This document shows, in pieces, positions 44,177 to 51,806 of a stretch of 64,000 nucleotides of DNA; positions within the stretch are counted from its first letter, which is position 1, and each line of letters begins with the position of its first letter. The notes beneath the pieces are model-generated. The model was not told the origin of the DNA, ran no database searches, and saw nothing but the letters and a program-made list of their open reading frames with translations. Source of the stretch: Flagellimonas lutimaris (GTDB lineage Bacteria > Bacteroidota > Bacteroidia > Flavobacteriales > Flavobacteriaceae); NCBI RefSeq assembly GCF_003581615.1, contig NZ_QXFH01000070.1:558001-622000 (forward strand), in the 5' to 3' direction. A program made the position numbers and the translations under genes.

Positions 44177-45880
44177 TTAAGAAAATTTATTTTGTTTGAA
44201 TTGTTCGGCAGCATGATTCGCAGCTCTTGCCGTAAAGGCCATATAAGTCAGGGATGGGTTAACACAGCTTGATGACGTCATAAAGGCACCATCCGTCACA
44301 TAAACATTGGGAACGGCATGCAGTTGATTGTGCTTGTTCAATACAGAGGTTTTTGGGTCATGGCCCATACGTGCACCTCCCATTTCGTGTATGCCCAGAC
44401 CTGGACCGGTATCGGCTTCAAAGGCATTTACATTTTTAAAACCTGCAGCTTTTAGCATTGCGGCGGCTTCCTCTTTTATGGCCTCGCGCATATTATACTC
44501 ATTCTCCTTGAATTCAACATCAAAATCCAATTGGGGCAAACCCCATTGGTCCTTTTTGTCCTTACTTAAGGTTACCCGGTTATCATGATAAGGCAACATT
44601 TCACCAAAGCCGCCCATTCCAATTTCCCAGCCTCCTGGTTTTAAAATGGATTCTTTTAGCTCTTTTCCATACGCCATTTCTGCCACCATTTCGGACCAGT
44701 TGGTTCTATTGGCACTACCCTGATATCCAAAACCGCGCAGAAAGTCTTTACGTTTGGTTTTTTCATCCAAGTTTACAAAACGTGGAATGTAGAAACCGTT
44801 AGGCCTTCTACCTTTATAATATTTGTCCAAATGGCCATCTACCTTGGCAGAAGCTCCCAATTGGTAGTGGTGGTCCATAATATTTCGCCCCAATTGATCA
44901 TATTCGTTGCCCATGCCGTTTGGAAATCGTTGGGATTTGGATTGAAGTAAAATACCAACGGATGCCATGGACGACGCACACAGGAACACAATTTTACTTT
45001 TGAATTCCAATTTTTCATGGGTCTCTGCATCAACGATTTTTACGCCGGTAGCTCTTTTTTGATTATCATCGTATGTAATCTCATGAACGATGGAGTTAGG
45101 TCGTAAAGTCATGTTTCCTGTTCGTTCTGCTGCTGGCAGGGTAGAGGAATTACTGCTAAAGTAGCCGCCAAAAGGACAGCCTCTCCAGCAACGGTTTCGA
45201 TATTGGCAAGGTCCACGACCTTCAATATCCGTAGTATTTTCAGTGATATGGGCAACCCGGCCGATGGTCAGTAAACGGCCATCTTCAAATTTGCTGTCTA
45301 ACGATTGTTGCAAATCCTTTTCCACACAATTTAATCCCATTGGAGGTTGAAACTTTCCATCAGGTAACTGTTCAAGTCCTAAAGCCTGACCGCTGACACC
45401 TATATAAGTTTCCACTTTATCGTACCAAGGGGCAATATCTTTATAGCGAACCGGCCAATCCACTGCGATTCCATCATTTTTGTTTGCCTCAAAGTCGATA
45501 TCACTCCAGCGATAGCTTTGTCGGCCCCATGTCAACGACCGTCCACCAACCTGGTACCCTCGTATCCAATCAAAACGTTTGGTTTCTTGATAGGGATGTT
45601 CCAGGTCGTTTACAAAAAAGTGCTTTACGTCATCTTTTGGAGCCCATCCAACCCTAAGTTGTTTATGATATTTCTCCTTGTCCTCCCGAGAGAGTTCACC
45701 CTTGAAAGGATAATCCCATGGATCATCGTTCATAGTCTTGTAATCCTGGACATGCTTCACCATCGGGCCGCGTTCCAGAACCAAAACGTTTAGACCGTTT
45801 TCGCATAATTCCTTTGTTGCCCAACCACCACTTATACCTGTACCTACAACAATGGCATCATAAACTTTAGTTTCAATCAC
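44177..45880 (-). CDS. GMC family sugar oxidoreductase, FAD- and probably Fe-S-containing (copy 2)
   Basis: 567 residues with a GTG start. FAD motif VVGTGISGGW near the N terminus; Cys225-x5-Cys231-x3-Cys235 (CQYRNRCWRGCPFGG); catalytic His498 (GIHEMGGARMG) and Asn541 (CVNPSLTYMA). It is a close paralogue of the 36.6-kb protein over its whole length. It has no signal peptide and no adjacent small-subunit gene, so it probably shares the one encoded at 35957 or another elsewhere. It is divergent from a cytoplasmic TIM-barrel gene, and the spacer holds the same 15-base element as copy 1. Confidence 0.9.
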   Translation of the reverse strand: MIETKVYDAIVVGTGISGGWATKELCENGLNVLVLERGPMVKHVQDYKTMNDDPWDYPFKGELSREDKEKYHKQLRVGWAPKDDVKHFFVNDLEHPYQETKRFDWIRGYQVGGRSLTWGRQSYRWSDIDFEANKNDGIAVDWPVRYKDIAPWYDKVETYIGVSGQALGLEQLPDGKFQPPMGLNCVEKDLQQSLDSKFEDGRLLTIGRVAHITENTTDIEGRGPCQYRNRCWRGCPFGGYFSSNSSTLPAAERTGNMTLRPNSIVHEITYDDNQKRATGVKIVDAETHEKLEFKSKIVFLCASSMASVGILLQSKSQRFPNGMGNEYDQLGRNIMDHHYQLGASAKVDGHLDKYYKGRRPNGFYIPRFVNLDEKTKRKDFLRGFGYQGSANRTNWSEMVAEMAYGKELKESILKPGGWEIGMGGFGEMLPYHDNRVTLSKDKKDQWGLPQLDFDVEFKENEYNMREAIKEEAAAMLKAAGFKNVNAFEADTGPGLGIHEMGGARMGHDPKTSVLNKHNQLHAVPNVYVTDGAFMTSSSCVNPSLTYMAFTARAANHAAEQFKQNKFS

Positions 45881-45905
45881 TTTAATGTTATTTTAATTGT
45901 TAACG

Positions 45906-45920
45906 AATCCCTATATTTAT
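45906..45920. promoter_or_regulatory. 15-base element shared by both GMC divergent spacers (site 2)
   Basis: AATCCCTATATTTAT, 26 bases upstream of the GMC copy 2 start. Identical to site 1 (38386) at 14 of 15 positions and in the same orientation relative to its GMC gene. Confidence 0.4.
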
Positions 45921-46022
45921 GTTTTACTACATGAGATATAAAAATAGCATAGTTTTTTTCTTAAATATAGAAGATAAATCCCAATTTTATTGGGATTTCC
46001 TAATTCCTTAAAATTAAATTCA

Positions 46023-47075
46023 ATGAAGACAATAAAAGGACCAGCTGTATTCCTAGCACAATTTGTGGATAGTCAACCTCCGTTCAATACGTTGGATGGA
46101 ATGTGTAAATGGGCCTCCGACCTGGGCTACAAAGGCATTCAGATTCCAACTTGGGAATCCTTCCTTATAGATTTGGACAAAGCTGCGGAAAGCCAAGATT
46201 ATTGTGACGAACTCAAAGGGAAGATAAATTCCTATGGTTTGGAGATAACCGAACTATCTACCCACTTACAAGGACAATTGGTCGCAGTACATCCTGCCTA
46301 TGACCTTATGTTCGATAATTTTGCGCCTAAGGAACTGCACGGAAAACCCAAAGAACGTACCAAGTGGGCGGTTGAAACCGTAAAGAAAGCTGCTACCGCA
46401 AGTCGCAGATTGGGACTAGACGTACACGCTACATTTTCGGGCTCATTGCTTTGGCATACAGCACACCCATGGCCTCAAAGACCCGCGGGTTTGGTAGAGA
46501 TGGGCTTTGAAGAATTGGCAAACCGATGGATGCCTATCCTAAATCATTTTGATGAAGAAGGTGTTGATGTATGCTACGAAATCCACCCAGGAGAAGACCT
46601 TCACGATGGAGATACCTTCGAACGCTTTTTGGAAGCTACGGGAAATCACAAAAGAGTGAACATTTTGTACGATCCAAGTCATTTCGTATTGCAACAATTG
46701 GATTACATCGAATACATAGATTTTTACCACGAGTTTATCAAATCGTTCCACGTAAAGGATTCAGAGTTTAACCCAACAGGGAAAAAAGGTGCCTTTGGCG
46801 GTTATAATGATTGGGGAGATAGAGCGGGTAGATACCGTTCCTTGGGCGATGGTCAAATCGATTTTAAGACGATTTTTTCCAAATTGACCCAATATGGATG
46901 TGATGTATGGGCCGTAATGGAGTGGGAGTGCTGTATTAAAAGTCCAGAACAAGGGGCTCGCGAAGGAGCCAAGTTTATACAAGACCATATTATTGAAGCT
47001 ACCACCAAGACCTTTGATGATTTTGCCGGAGCTGAAATTGATAAAGAACAACTTAAAAGAATATTGGGATTATGA
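46023..47075 (+). CDS. TIM-barrel sugar isomerase/epimerase, cytoplasmic
   Basis: 350 residues from the ATG at 46023; an ATG at 45990 would add 11 residues that do not look like the family. Barrel blocks are KGPAVFLAQFVDSQPPFNTL, DVCYEIHPGEDLHDGDTFE, NILYDPSHFVLQQLD, KSFHVKDSEF and VMEWECCI, with Glu, Asp, His and Glu placed as metal ligands. No signal peptide. It is first of a three-gene run with two DUF1080 genes (4-base overlap with the next), which places it in keto-sugar breakdown. Confidence 0.88.
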   Translation: MKTIKGPAVFLAQFVDSQPPFNTLDGMCKWASDLGYKGIQIPTWESFLIDLDKAAESQDYCDELKGKINSYGLEITELSTHLQGQLVAVHPAYDLMFDNFAPKELHGKPKERTKWAVETVKKAATASRRLGLDVHATFSGSLLWHTAHPWPQRPAGLVEMGFEELANRWMPILNHFDEEGVDVCYEIHPGEDLHDGDTFERFLEATGNHKRVNILYDPSHFVLQQLDYIEYIDFYHEFIKSFHVKDSEFNPTGKKGAFGGYNDWGDRAGRYRSLGDGQIDFKTIFSKLTQYGCDVWAVMEWECCIKSPEQGAREGAKFIQDHIIEATTKTFDDFAGAEIDKEQLKRILGL

Positions 47076-47812
47076 GAAAACCATTTTTATTGGGCTTAAT
47101 AGCCATTGCATTTGCCTGCAAGGAAAAGCCAAAGGAGCAACTGGAAGAAGTAGAAGAGGAAGTGGTTGAGGTTGTGACGGAACCGGAAACCACAGTTTTA
47201 TTTGATGGGTCATCGTTTGATGGATGGCACTTTTATAACGGAGGGAAAGTTACCGAACCATGGAAATTGGAAGATGGTGCCATGGTACTTTATCCACCTG
47301 AGGAGCGACCCGATGGAGCCAACTATAATTTGGTTACCGATAAGGAATACACGGATTTTGTTTTGACCTTGGAATGGAATATAGCCGAAGGTGGAAACAG
47401 TGGTTTCTTTTGGGGAGTAGTGGAAGATGAAAAATATGGAGAGCCGTATCTTACAGGACCAGAAATTCAGGTGTTGGACGATGAGAGGCATCCCGACGCA
47501 AATAATGGTACCGACCGTTTGGCCGGATCACTTTACGACATGGTTTCACCATCTAAAAAGGCGGTTAAACCCGCCGGCGAATGGAATAGCGTGGAGTTAA
47601 TGATCAATCATAAAACCAATGAAGGCCATGTGATTTTAAATGGAACCAAAATAGCGGAGTTTCCGGTTCAAGGACCCGAATGGGATGAGCTAGTTGCTAA
47701 TTCCAAATTTGCCGATTGGGAAGGTTTTGCAGCATTCAAAACAGGAAAGATTGGGCTGCAGGATCATGGAAATGTGGTATCCTTCAGAAACATAAAGATT
47801 AAAGAATTATAG
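47072..47812 (+). CDS. DUF1080 (3-keto-disaccharide hydrolase family) lipoprotein
   Basis: 246 residues. Lipobox AIAFAC (Cys16) and a glutamate-rich tether precede the domain: VLFDGSSFDGWHFYNGG, TLEWNIAEGGNSGFFWGV, AGSLYDMV, KPAGEWNSVEL and VSFRNIKIKEL. The ATG overlaps the TGA of the TIM-barrel gene (ATGA), so translation is coupled. Family members cleave 3-keto-glycosides without the usual glycosidase acid/base pair. It is probably in the periplasm. Confidence 0.9.
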   Translation: MRKPFLLGLIAIAFACKEKPKEQLEEVEEEVVEVVTEPETTVLFDGSSFDGWHFYNGGKVTEPWKLEDGAMVLYPPEERPDGANYNLVTDKEYTDFVLTLEWNIAEGGNSGFFWGVVEDEKYGEPYLTGPEIQVLDDERHPDANNGTDRLAGSLYDMVSPSKKAVKPAGEWNSVELMINHKTNEGHVILNGTKIAEFPVQGPEWDELVANSKFADWEGFAAFKTGKIGLQDHGNVVSFRNIKIKEL

Positions 47813-47813
47813 T

Positions 47814-48569
47814 ATGTCAAAATTAACAAGCAAACTATTGGCTTTGTCCATACTTGTTGTTGGATTTATGTCCGCTCAAGAGGTAGAGCCCACCAAACCG
47901 GAACAAACTGAATTTTACAAACCGGTACCACCTAAGGTAACTCCGGGTGAAGATGGTGCTCCCCCAAGTGACGCCATTGTACTTTTTGATGGCACCTCCT
48001 TGGACAAGTGGATCAGTTCCCGAGATAGTACCGCTGCCAAATGGATACTGAACAAAGATGGCAGTATGACAGTGAACAACAGAACCGGAGATATCCAAAC
48101 CAAACAAAATTTTGGAAGTGTTCAGCTTCATATTGAATGGAAGTCACCGGCAGAAGTGCAACAAGAAGGTCAGCATAGAGCTAACAGTGGGGTTTTCCTA
48201 AATGGCATGTACGAGGTGCAGGTATTGGACAACAATGACAACGATACGTATGTTAACGGACAGGTAGGTTCCATTTACAAACAACATGTGCCCTTGGCCA
48301 TGGCGTCCGTTCCCACTGGAGAATGGAACACTTACGATATTATTTACCATGCTCCAGAGTTTGAAAAGGGGCAGAAAGTAAAATCTGGTACATTGACTGT
48401 CATCCATAACGGAGTATTGATTCAAGATCATGTGGAGATTAAGGGAACCACACCATACATCGGTTGGCCTAAAAACCCGCCCCATGGAAAAGGTCCCCTC
48501 AAACTTCAGGATCATGGGGACAACAGCAGGGTCAGTTATAGAAATATTTGGGTTAGGGAACTGGATTAG
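47814..48569 (+). CDS. DUF1080 (3-keto-disaccharide hydrolase family) exported protein
   Basis: 251 residues. A signal peptide (LLALSILVVGFMSAQ) without lipobox suggests a soluble periplasmic protein, in contrast to its lipoprotein neighbour. Domain blocks: IVLFDGTSLDKWISSRDSTA, VQLHIEWKSPAE, ANSGVFLNGMYEVQVLDN, GSIYKQHVPLAMAS and VSYRNIWVREL. It lies one base after the preceding DUF1080 gene. The two DUF1080 proteins differ clearly in sequence, so they may handle different linkages or sequential steps. Confidence 0.9.
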   Translation: MSKLTSKLLALSILVVGFMSAQEVEPTKPEQTEFYKPVPPKVTPGEDGAPPSDAIVLFDGTSLDKWISSRDSTAAKWILNKDGSMTVNNRTGDIQTKQNFGSVQLHIEWKSPAEVQQEGQHRANSGVFLNGMYEVQVLDNNDNDTYVNGQVGSIYKQHVPLAMASVPTGEWNTYDIIYHAPEFEKGQKVKSGTLTVIHNGVLIQDHVEIKGTTPYIGWPKNPPHGKGPLKLQDHGDNSRVSYRNIWVRELD

Positions 48570-48604
48570 TTCCCTAACACCAATACTGCTATATAGAATC
48601 TTCA

Positions 48605-48633
48605 TTGGCCAAAACCTATTTTGGTTACCTTTG
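48605..48633 (+). promoter_or_regulatory. Promoter of the yicC-gmk-nadD operon
   Basis: TTG at 48605-48607 and TACCTTTG at 48626-48633, with 18 bases between. The -7 box ends 20 bases before the ATG at 48654. A longer TTG-initiated frame from 48621 would begin inside the promoter, so the ATG is the right start. Confidence 0.55.
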
Positions 48634-48653
48634 GCAAAATTTATCATACATAT

Positions 48654-49511
48654 ATGATTCAATCCATGACAGGCTTTGGGAAGCATGTAGTGCAGCTTCC
48701 TTCCAAGAAAATTACCATTGAGCTCAAATCGCTCAACAGCAAAAATTTGGACATCAATGCCAGACTTCCTCAATTCTACAGGGAAAAAGAATTGGAATTA
48801 CGTAAAATGATTGCCAGTGCCTTGAACAGGGGAAAGGTTGATTTTAGTCTTTATGTTGAAATTACTGGAGAAGAAACTACGGCCGAGGTCAACAAAGGAG
48901 TGGTAAAGAATTATATGGACCAATTAGCTGATATAGCCAAAGGGGATGATATTAAGCTCTTGGAAATGGCATTGCGCATGCCGGATACCCTTAAAACGGA
49001 TAAGGACGATATAGATGAAGAAGAGTACAAGGCCATAAAAGAAGCGATGAATGAAGCCCTTTCCAAAATAGTTGAGTTTCGCAATGAAGAAGGGAAGGTT
49101 TTGGAAGAGGATTTTGTGGCCAGACTGAAGAATTTAAATGAACTTTTGGAAGCTGTGAAAGCCATGGACCCTGAACGTCTGGGGACGGTAAGGGAACGAT
49201 TGGACAAAGCAGTGGCCGACCTTAAAGTGGAGTTGGATGCCAATAGGTTTGAGCAAGAGCTCATCTATTATCTCGAAAAATACGACATTACAGAAGAGAA
49301 GGTTCGTTTGGCCAACCACTTAAAATATTTTGAAACCACCTTGAATTCCGATGACTCCAATGGGAAAAAATTAGGTTTCATTTCTCAGGAAATAGGAAGG
49401 GAAATCAATACCATCGGTTCCAAGGCCAACTATGCCCCAATGCAACAATTGGTGGTGCAGATGAAGGATGAATTGGAAAAAATCAAGGAACAAATGCTCA
49501 ATGTATTATGA
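48654..49511 (+). CDS. yicC: YicC/YloC family endoribonuclease
   Basis: 285 residues from the ATG at 48654, giving the canonical start MIQSMTGFGK. N-terminal YicC domain (KSLNSKNLDINARLP) and C-terminal DUF1732 part (NHLKYFETTL, KKLGFISQEIGREINTIGSK). Recent work on the family shows RNA-cleaving activity; the cellular role here is inferred. It overlaps gmk by four bases (ATGA), and the trio yicC-gmk-nadD is typical of Flavobacteriia. Confidence 0.93.
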   Translation: MIQSMTGFGKHVVQLPSKKITIELKSLNSKNLDINARLPQFYREKELELRKMIASALNRGKVDFSLYVEITGEETTAEVNKGVVKNYMDQLADIAKGDDIKLLEMALRMPDTLKTDKDDIDEEEYKAIKEAMNEALSKIVEFRNEEGKVLEEDFVARLKNLNELLEAVKAMDPERLGTVRERLDKAVADLKVELDANRFEQELIYYLEKYDITEEKVRLANHLKYFETTLNSDDSNGKKLGFISQEIGREINTIGSKANYAPMQQLVVQMKDELEKIKEQMLNVL

Positions 49512-50104
49512 CAGAAGGCGGTAAACTTATTATTTTCTCAGCACCTTCCGGCAGTGGAAAAACCACGATTGTCAAACATTTGTTGAATCAACCTGAGTTG
49601 AATTTGGCGTTTTCCATTTCTGCAACCTCTCGTCCACGTAGAGGAAAAGAAAAAAACAATGTCAACTATTATTTTATGTCCGTTTCCCAATTTAAAAGGC
49701 ACATCAAAGACGGTGATTTTTTGGAATGGGAAGAAGTGTACCGGGATAACTTTTATGGCACTCTCAAAAGTGAAGTGGAACGTCTTTGGGCCGAAGGGAA
49801 AAATGTGATTTTTGATATTGATGTTTCCGGAGGACTTAGAATTAAAAAGAAGTTTCCTGAAAAAACATTGGCCGTTTTTGTAAAACCACCCAGTGTTGAT
49901 GAACTCAAAATCAGACTGAAAAAACGAAGTACTGAAAGCGACGATAAAATAAACATGCGTATAGCCAAGGCTTCGGTAGAGCTTGCCACGGCACCTCAGT
50001 TCGACAAGATCATCAAGAACTACGACCTCGATGTTGCTCTGGATGAGGCCCATAAATTGGTTGCCGATTTTGTTGGGGCCGAAGTACCTCCTAAAGAAGA
50101 TTAG
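49508..50104 (+). CDS. gmk: Guanylate kinase
   Basis: 198 residues. P-loop APSGSGKTTIVKHLL, then ATSRPRRGKEKNNVNYYF (GMP-binding region), GDFLEWEEVYRDNFYGT and IFDIDVSGGLRIKK. It phosphorylates GMP to GDP with ATP in the cytoplasm. Its start overlaps the yicC stop (ATGA), and nadD follows after 3 bases, so it is translated from a compact operon. Nothing unusual in the catalytic residues. Confidence 0.96.
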   Translation: MTEGGKLIIFSAPSGSGKTTIVKHLLNQPELNLAFSISATSRPRRGKEKNNVNYYFMSVSQFKRHIKDGDFLEWEEVYRDNFYGTLKSEVERLWAEGKNVIFDIDVSGGLRIKKKFPEKTLAVFVKPPSVDELKIRLKKRSTESDDKINMRIAKASVELATAPQFDKIIKNYDLDVALDEAHKLVADFVGAEVPPKED

Positions 50105-50107
50105 AAA

Positions 50108-50692
50108 ATGAAAAAGGTAGGGCTCTTTTTTGGAACCTTTAACCCGATACATATAGGCCATTTGGTCTTAGCGAACCATATGGTGGAGTTCTCGGACCTG
50201 GATGAGGTTTGGTTTATTATTACTCCACGAAGCCCATTTAAGACCAAACAATCACTTTTGGATGACAATCATCGGTATCAGATGGTGTATGAAGCAGTTC
50301 AGGGTTATCCTAAGCTAAAACCTAGCAAAATAGAGTTTGACCTTCCTCAGCCCAATTATACCACCAATACCTTGGCTCATTTAGATGATAAGTATGGTAC
50401 AGACCATCAGTTTTCTCTCATAATGGGGGAGGATAACTTGAAAAGTTTCCACAAATGGAAAAACTATGAGGCCATTTTGGAACATTATTCTATCCATGTG
50501 TACCCTAGAATTTCACATGGGGAGATAGAACATCAATTTAAAGGACATCCGAAAATTACCAAGGTTGATGCACCGATTATGGAAATATCGTCCACCTTTA
50601 TACGCAAGGCCCACAAAGCAGGTAAAAATATCCGTCCCATGCTCCCGTATTCCGTTTGGAAATATCTGGACGAGATGAATTTTTATAGATAA
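50108..50692 (+). CDS. nadD: Nicotinate-nucleotide adenylyltransferase
   Basis: 194 residues. The nucleotidyltransferase motif FFGTFNPIHIGHLVLAN (HxGH) and the C-terminal MEISSTFIRKAHKAGK (SSTxIR) are both present, with length normal for NadD. It converts nicotinate mononucleotide to deamido-NAD. It is last of the yicC-gmk-nadD run and converges on the GH130-like gene two bases further. Confidence 0.95.
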   Translation: MKKVGLFFGTFNPIHIGHLVLANHMVEFSDLDEVWFIITPRSPFKTKQSLLDDNHRYQMVYEAVQGYPKLKPSKIEFDLPQPNYTTNTLAHLDDKYGTDHQFSLIMGEDNLKSFHKWKNYEAILEHYSIHVYPRISHGEIEHQFKGHPKITKVDAPIMEISSTFIRKAHKAGKNIRPMLPYSVWKYLDEMNFYR

Positions 50693-50694
50693 TC

Positions 50695-51801
50695 TTACTG
50701 TTTAGCAGTAACGATTCCAACCATGCTATCGGCGGTCCCGTAGTATAAATACCAAATATTTTTGAATAATATCAACCCCTCAAGAAAGGTGGTGCCATCT
50801 TTATATTGGCCTGACTTTTCAAAAGGTAATTCGGGTTTTATAAAAGGCTTATCGGTACGGTCCAGAAGTTTCCAAGGCTCTTTTGCATCAAAAAGGGCTT
50901 GGCCCCCGGTGTAGATTCTGTTTCCCAATTCCTTTACACCAATATTTTGTGAATTTCCTGCATTGTACAGTACCACAATGCCGTTATCAGTTAGTAATGG
51001 AGGCGGACCGGCCTCAACCAACCAAGAATCAAAATAACCAGGTCGTGGGCTTAAAACAGGCGCTAATTTGCCTTCATAGGTCTCCACGGGTTTCCAATCT
51101 ATCAAATTGGTTGAAGTTGCCAACCAAATATGAGGCACGCCATAGTACATCCAATATTTGCCATTGATTTTTGCAGCGACCAATTTACCGTCTTTAAGTT
51201 CCGTTACAATGGCTCCGGATTTGGTTTCTTTTTCGTGATAAACACCTTTTTTATAGTTCTGGAAAACTGGTCCATGTTTGTCCCAATGTTTTAAATCTTT
51301 TGATGTGGCAACCGCAAGTTTGGGTGTTTTTCGGTTCCATTGGGTATAGGTCAGTACGTAATGGCCTTCTTCGGTCTCAACGATTCTTGGGTCTTCGATA
51401 CCACCTGGCCATTCGTTGACTTTTTGACCATCTTCATTAGGATAAAAAACAGGTTCTGGCCATTTGTTATAGGTAGATCCGTTAGTAGAAGTAGCCATTC
51501 CAATTCGGGAACGATGTCCGCCAATTTCCTTTTCCCCTAATTTTTCTTCAGCACGGTACAATACATAAATGGAATCATTTTTTGTTATGGCAGCGGGGTT
51601 AAACGTTGCCATGGATTCCCAATGCACAATTTTTTGCGTTATGGGATCCTTAAACGTGGATGCGGCATCTTTCTGTAAAATGGGTTGGGCGTTTTCTGGA
51701 CGTTCAAAAGGTCCTAGCATCCAATCCTTTTCTTTCGTTTGTGAAAAAATAGTAGTCTGGAAAAGTAAAAGAATGAATAGGGGTAGAATTGCTGTTCTCA
51801 T
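50695..51801 (-). CDS. GH130-like exported five-bladed propeller glycoside hydrolase/phosphorylase
   Basis: 368 residues from the ATG at 51801, with a signal peptide (LPLFILLLFQTTIFSQ). Blocks GGIEDPRIVETEEGHYVLTY, AGPPPLLTDNGIVVLYNAGN and LYYGTADSMVGIV fit GH130, whose members phosphorolyse or hydrolyse beta-mannosides. Export suggests a hydrolase rather than a phosphorylase, since phosphorylases work best inside the cell, but the sequence alone does not settle it. It follows the DUF6503-like gene by 5 bp. Confidence 0.78.
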   Translation of the reverse strand: MRTAILPLFILLLFQTTIFSQTKEKDWMLGPFERPENAQPILQKDAASTFKDPITQKIVHWESMATFNPAAITKNDSIYVLYRAEEKLGEKEIGGHRSRIGMATSTNGSTYNKWPEPVFYPNEDGQKVNEWPGGIEDPRIVETEEGHYVLTYTQWNRKTPKLAVATSKDLKHWDKHGPVFQNYKKGVYHEKETKSGAIVTELKDGKLVAAKINGKYWMYYGVPHIWLATSTNLIDWKPVETYEGKLAPVLSPRPGYFDSWLVEAGPPPLLTDNGIVVLYNAGNSQNIGVKELGNRIYTGGQALFDAKEPWKLLDRTDKPFIKPELPFEKSGQYKDGTTFLEGLILFKNIWYLYYGTADSMVGIVTAKQ

Positions 51802-51806
51802 CAAAT

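Noticed and set aside
48198-48773. Minus-strand frame of 191 codons opposite the second DUF1080 gene and yicC start
   Set aside because: It lies across two well-supported plus-strand genes and their promoter, and its translation resembles nothing recognisable.
49538-50161. Long minus-strand frame of 207 codons opposite gmk
   Set aside because: It is antisense to the fully conserved guanylate kinase frame and shows no family motif, so it is a codon-bias shadow.
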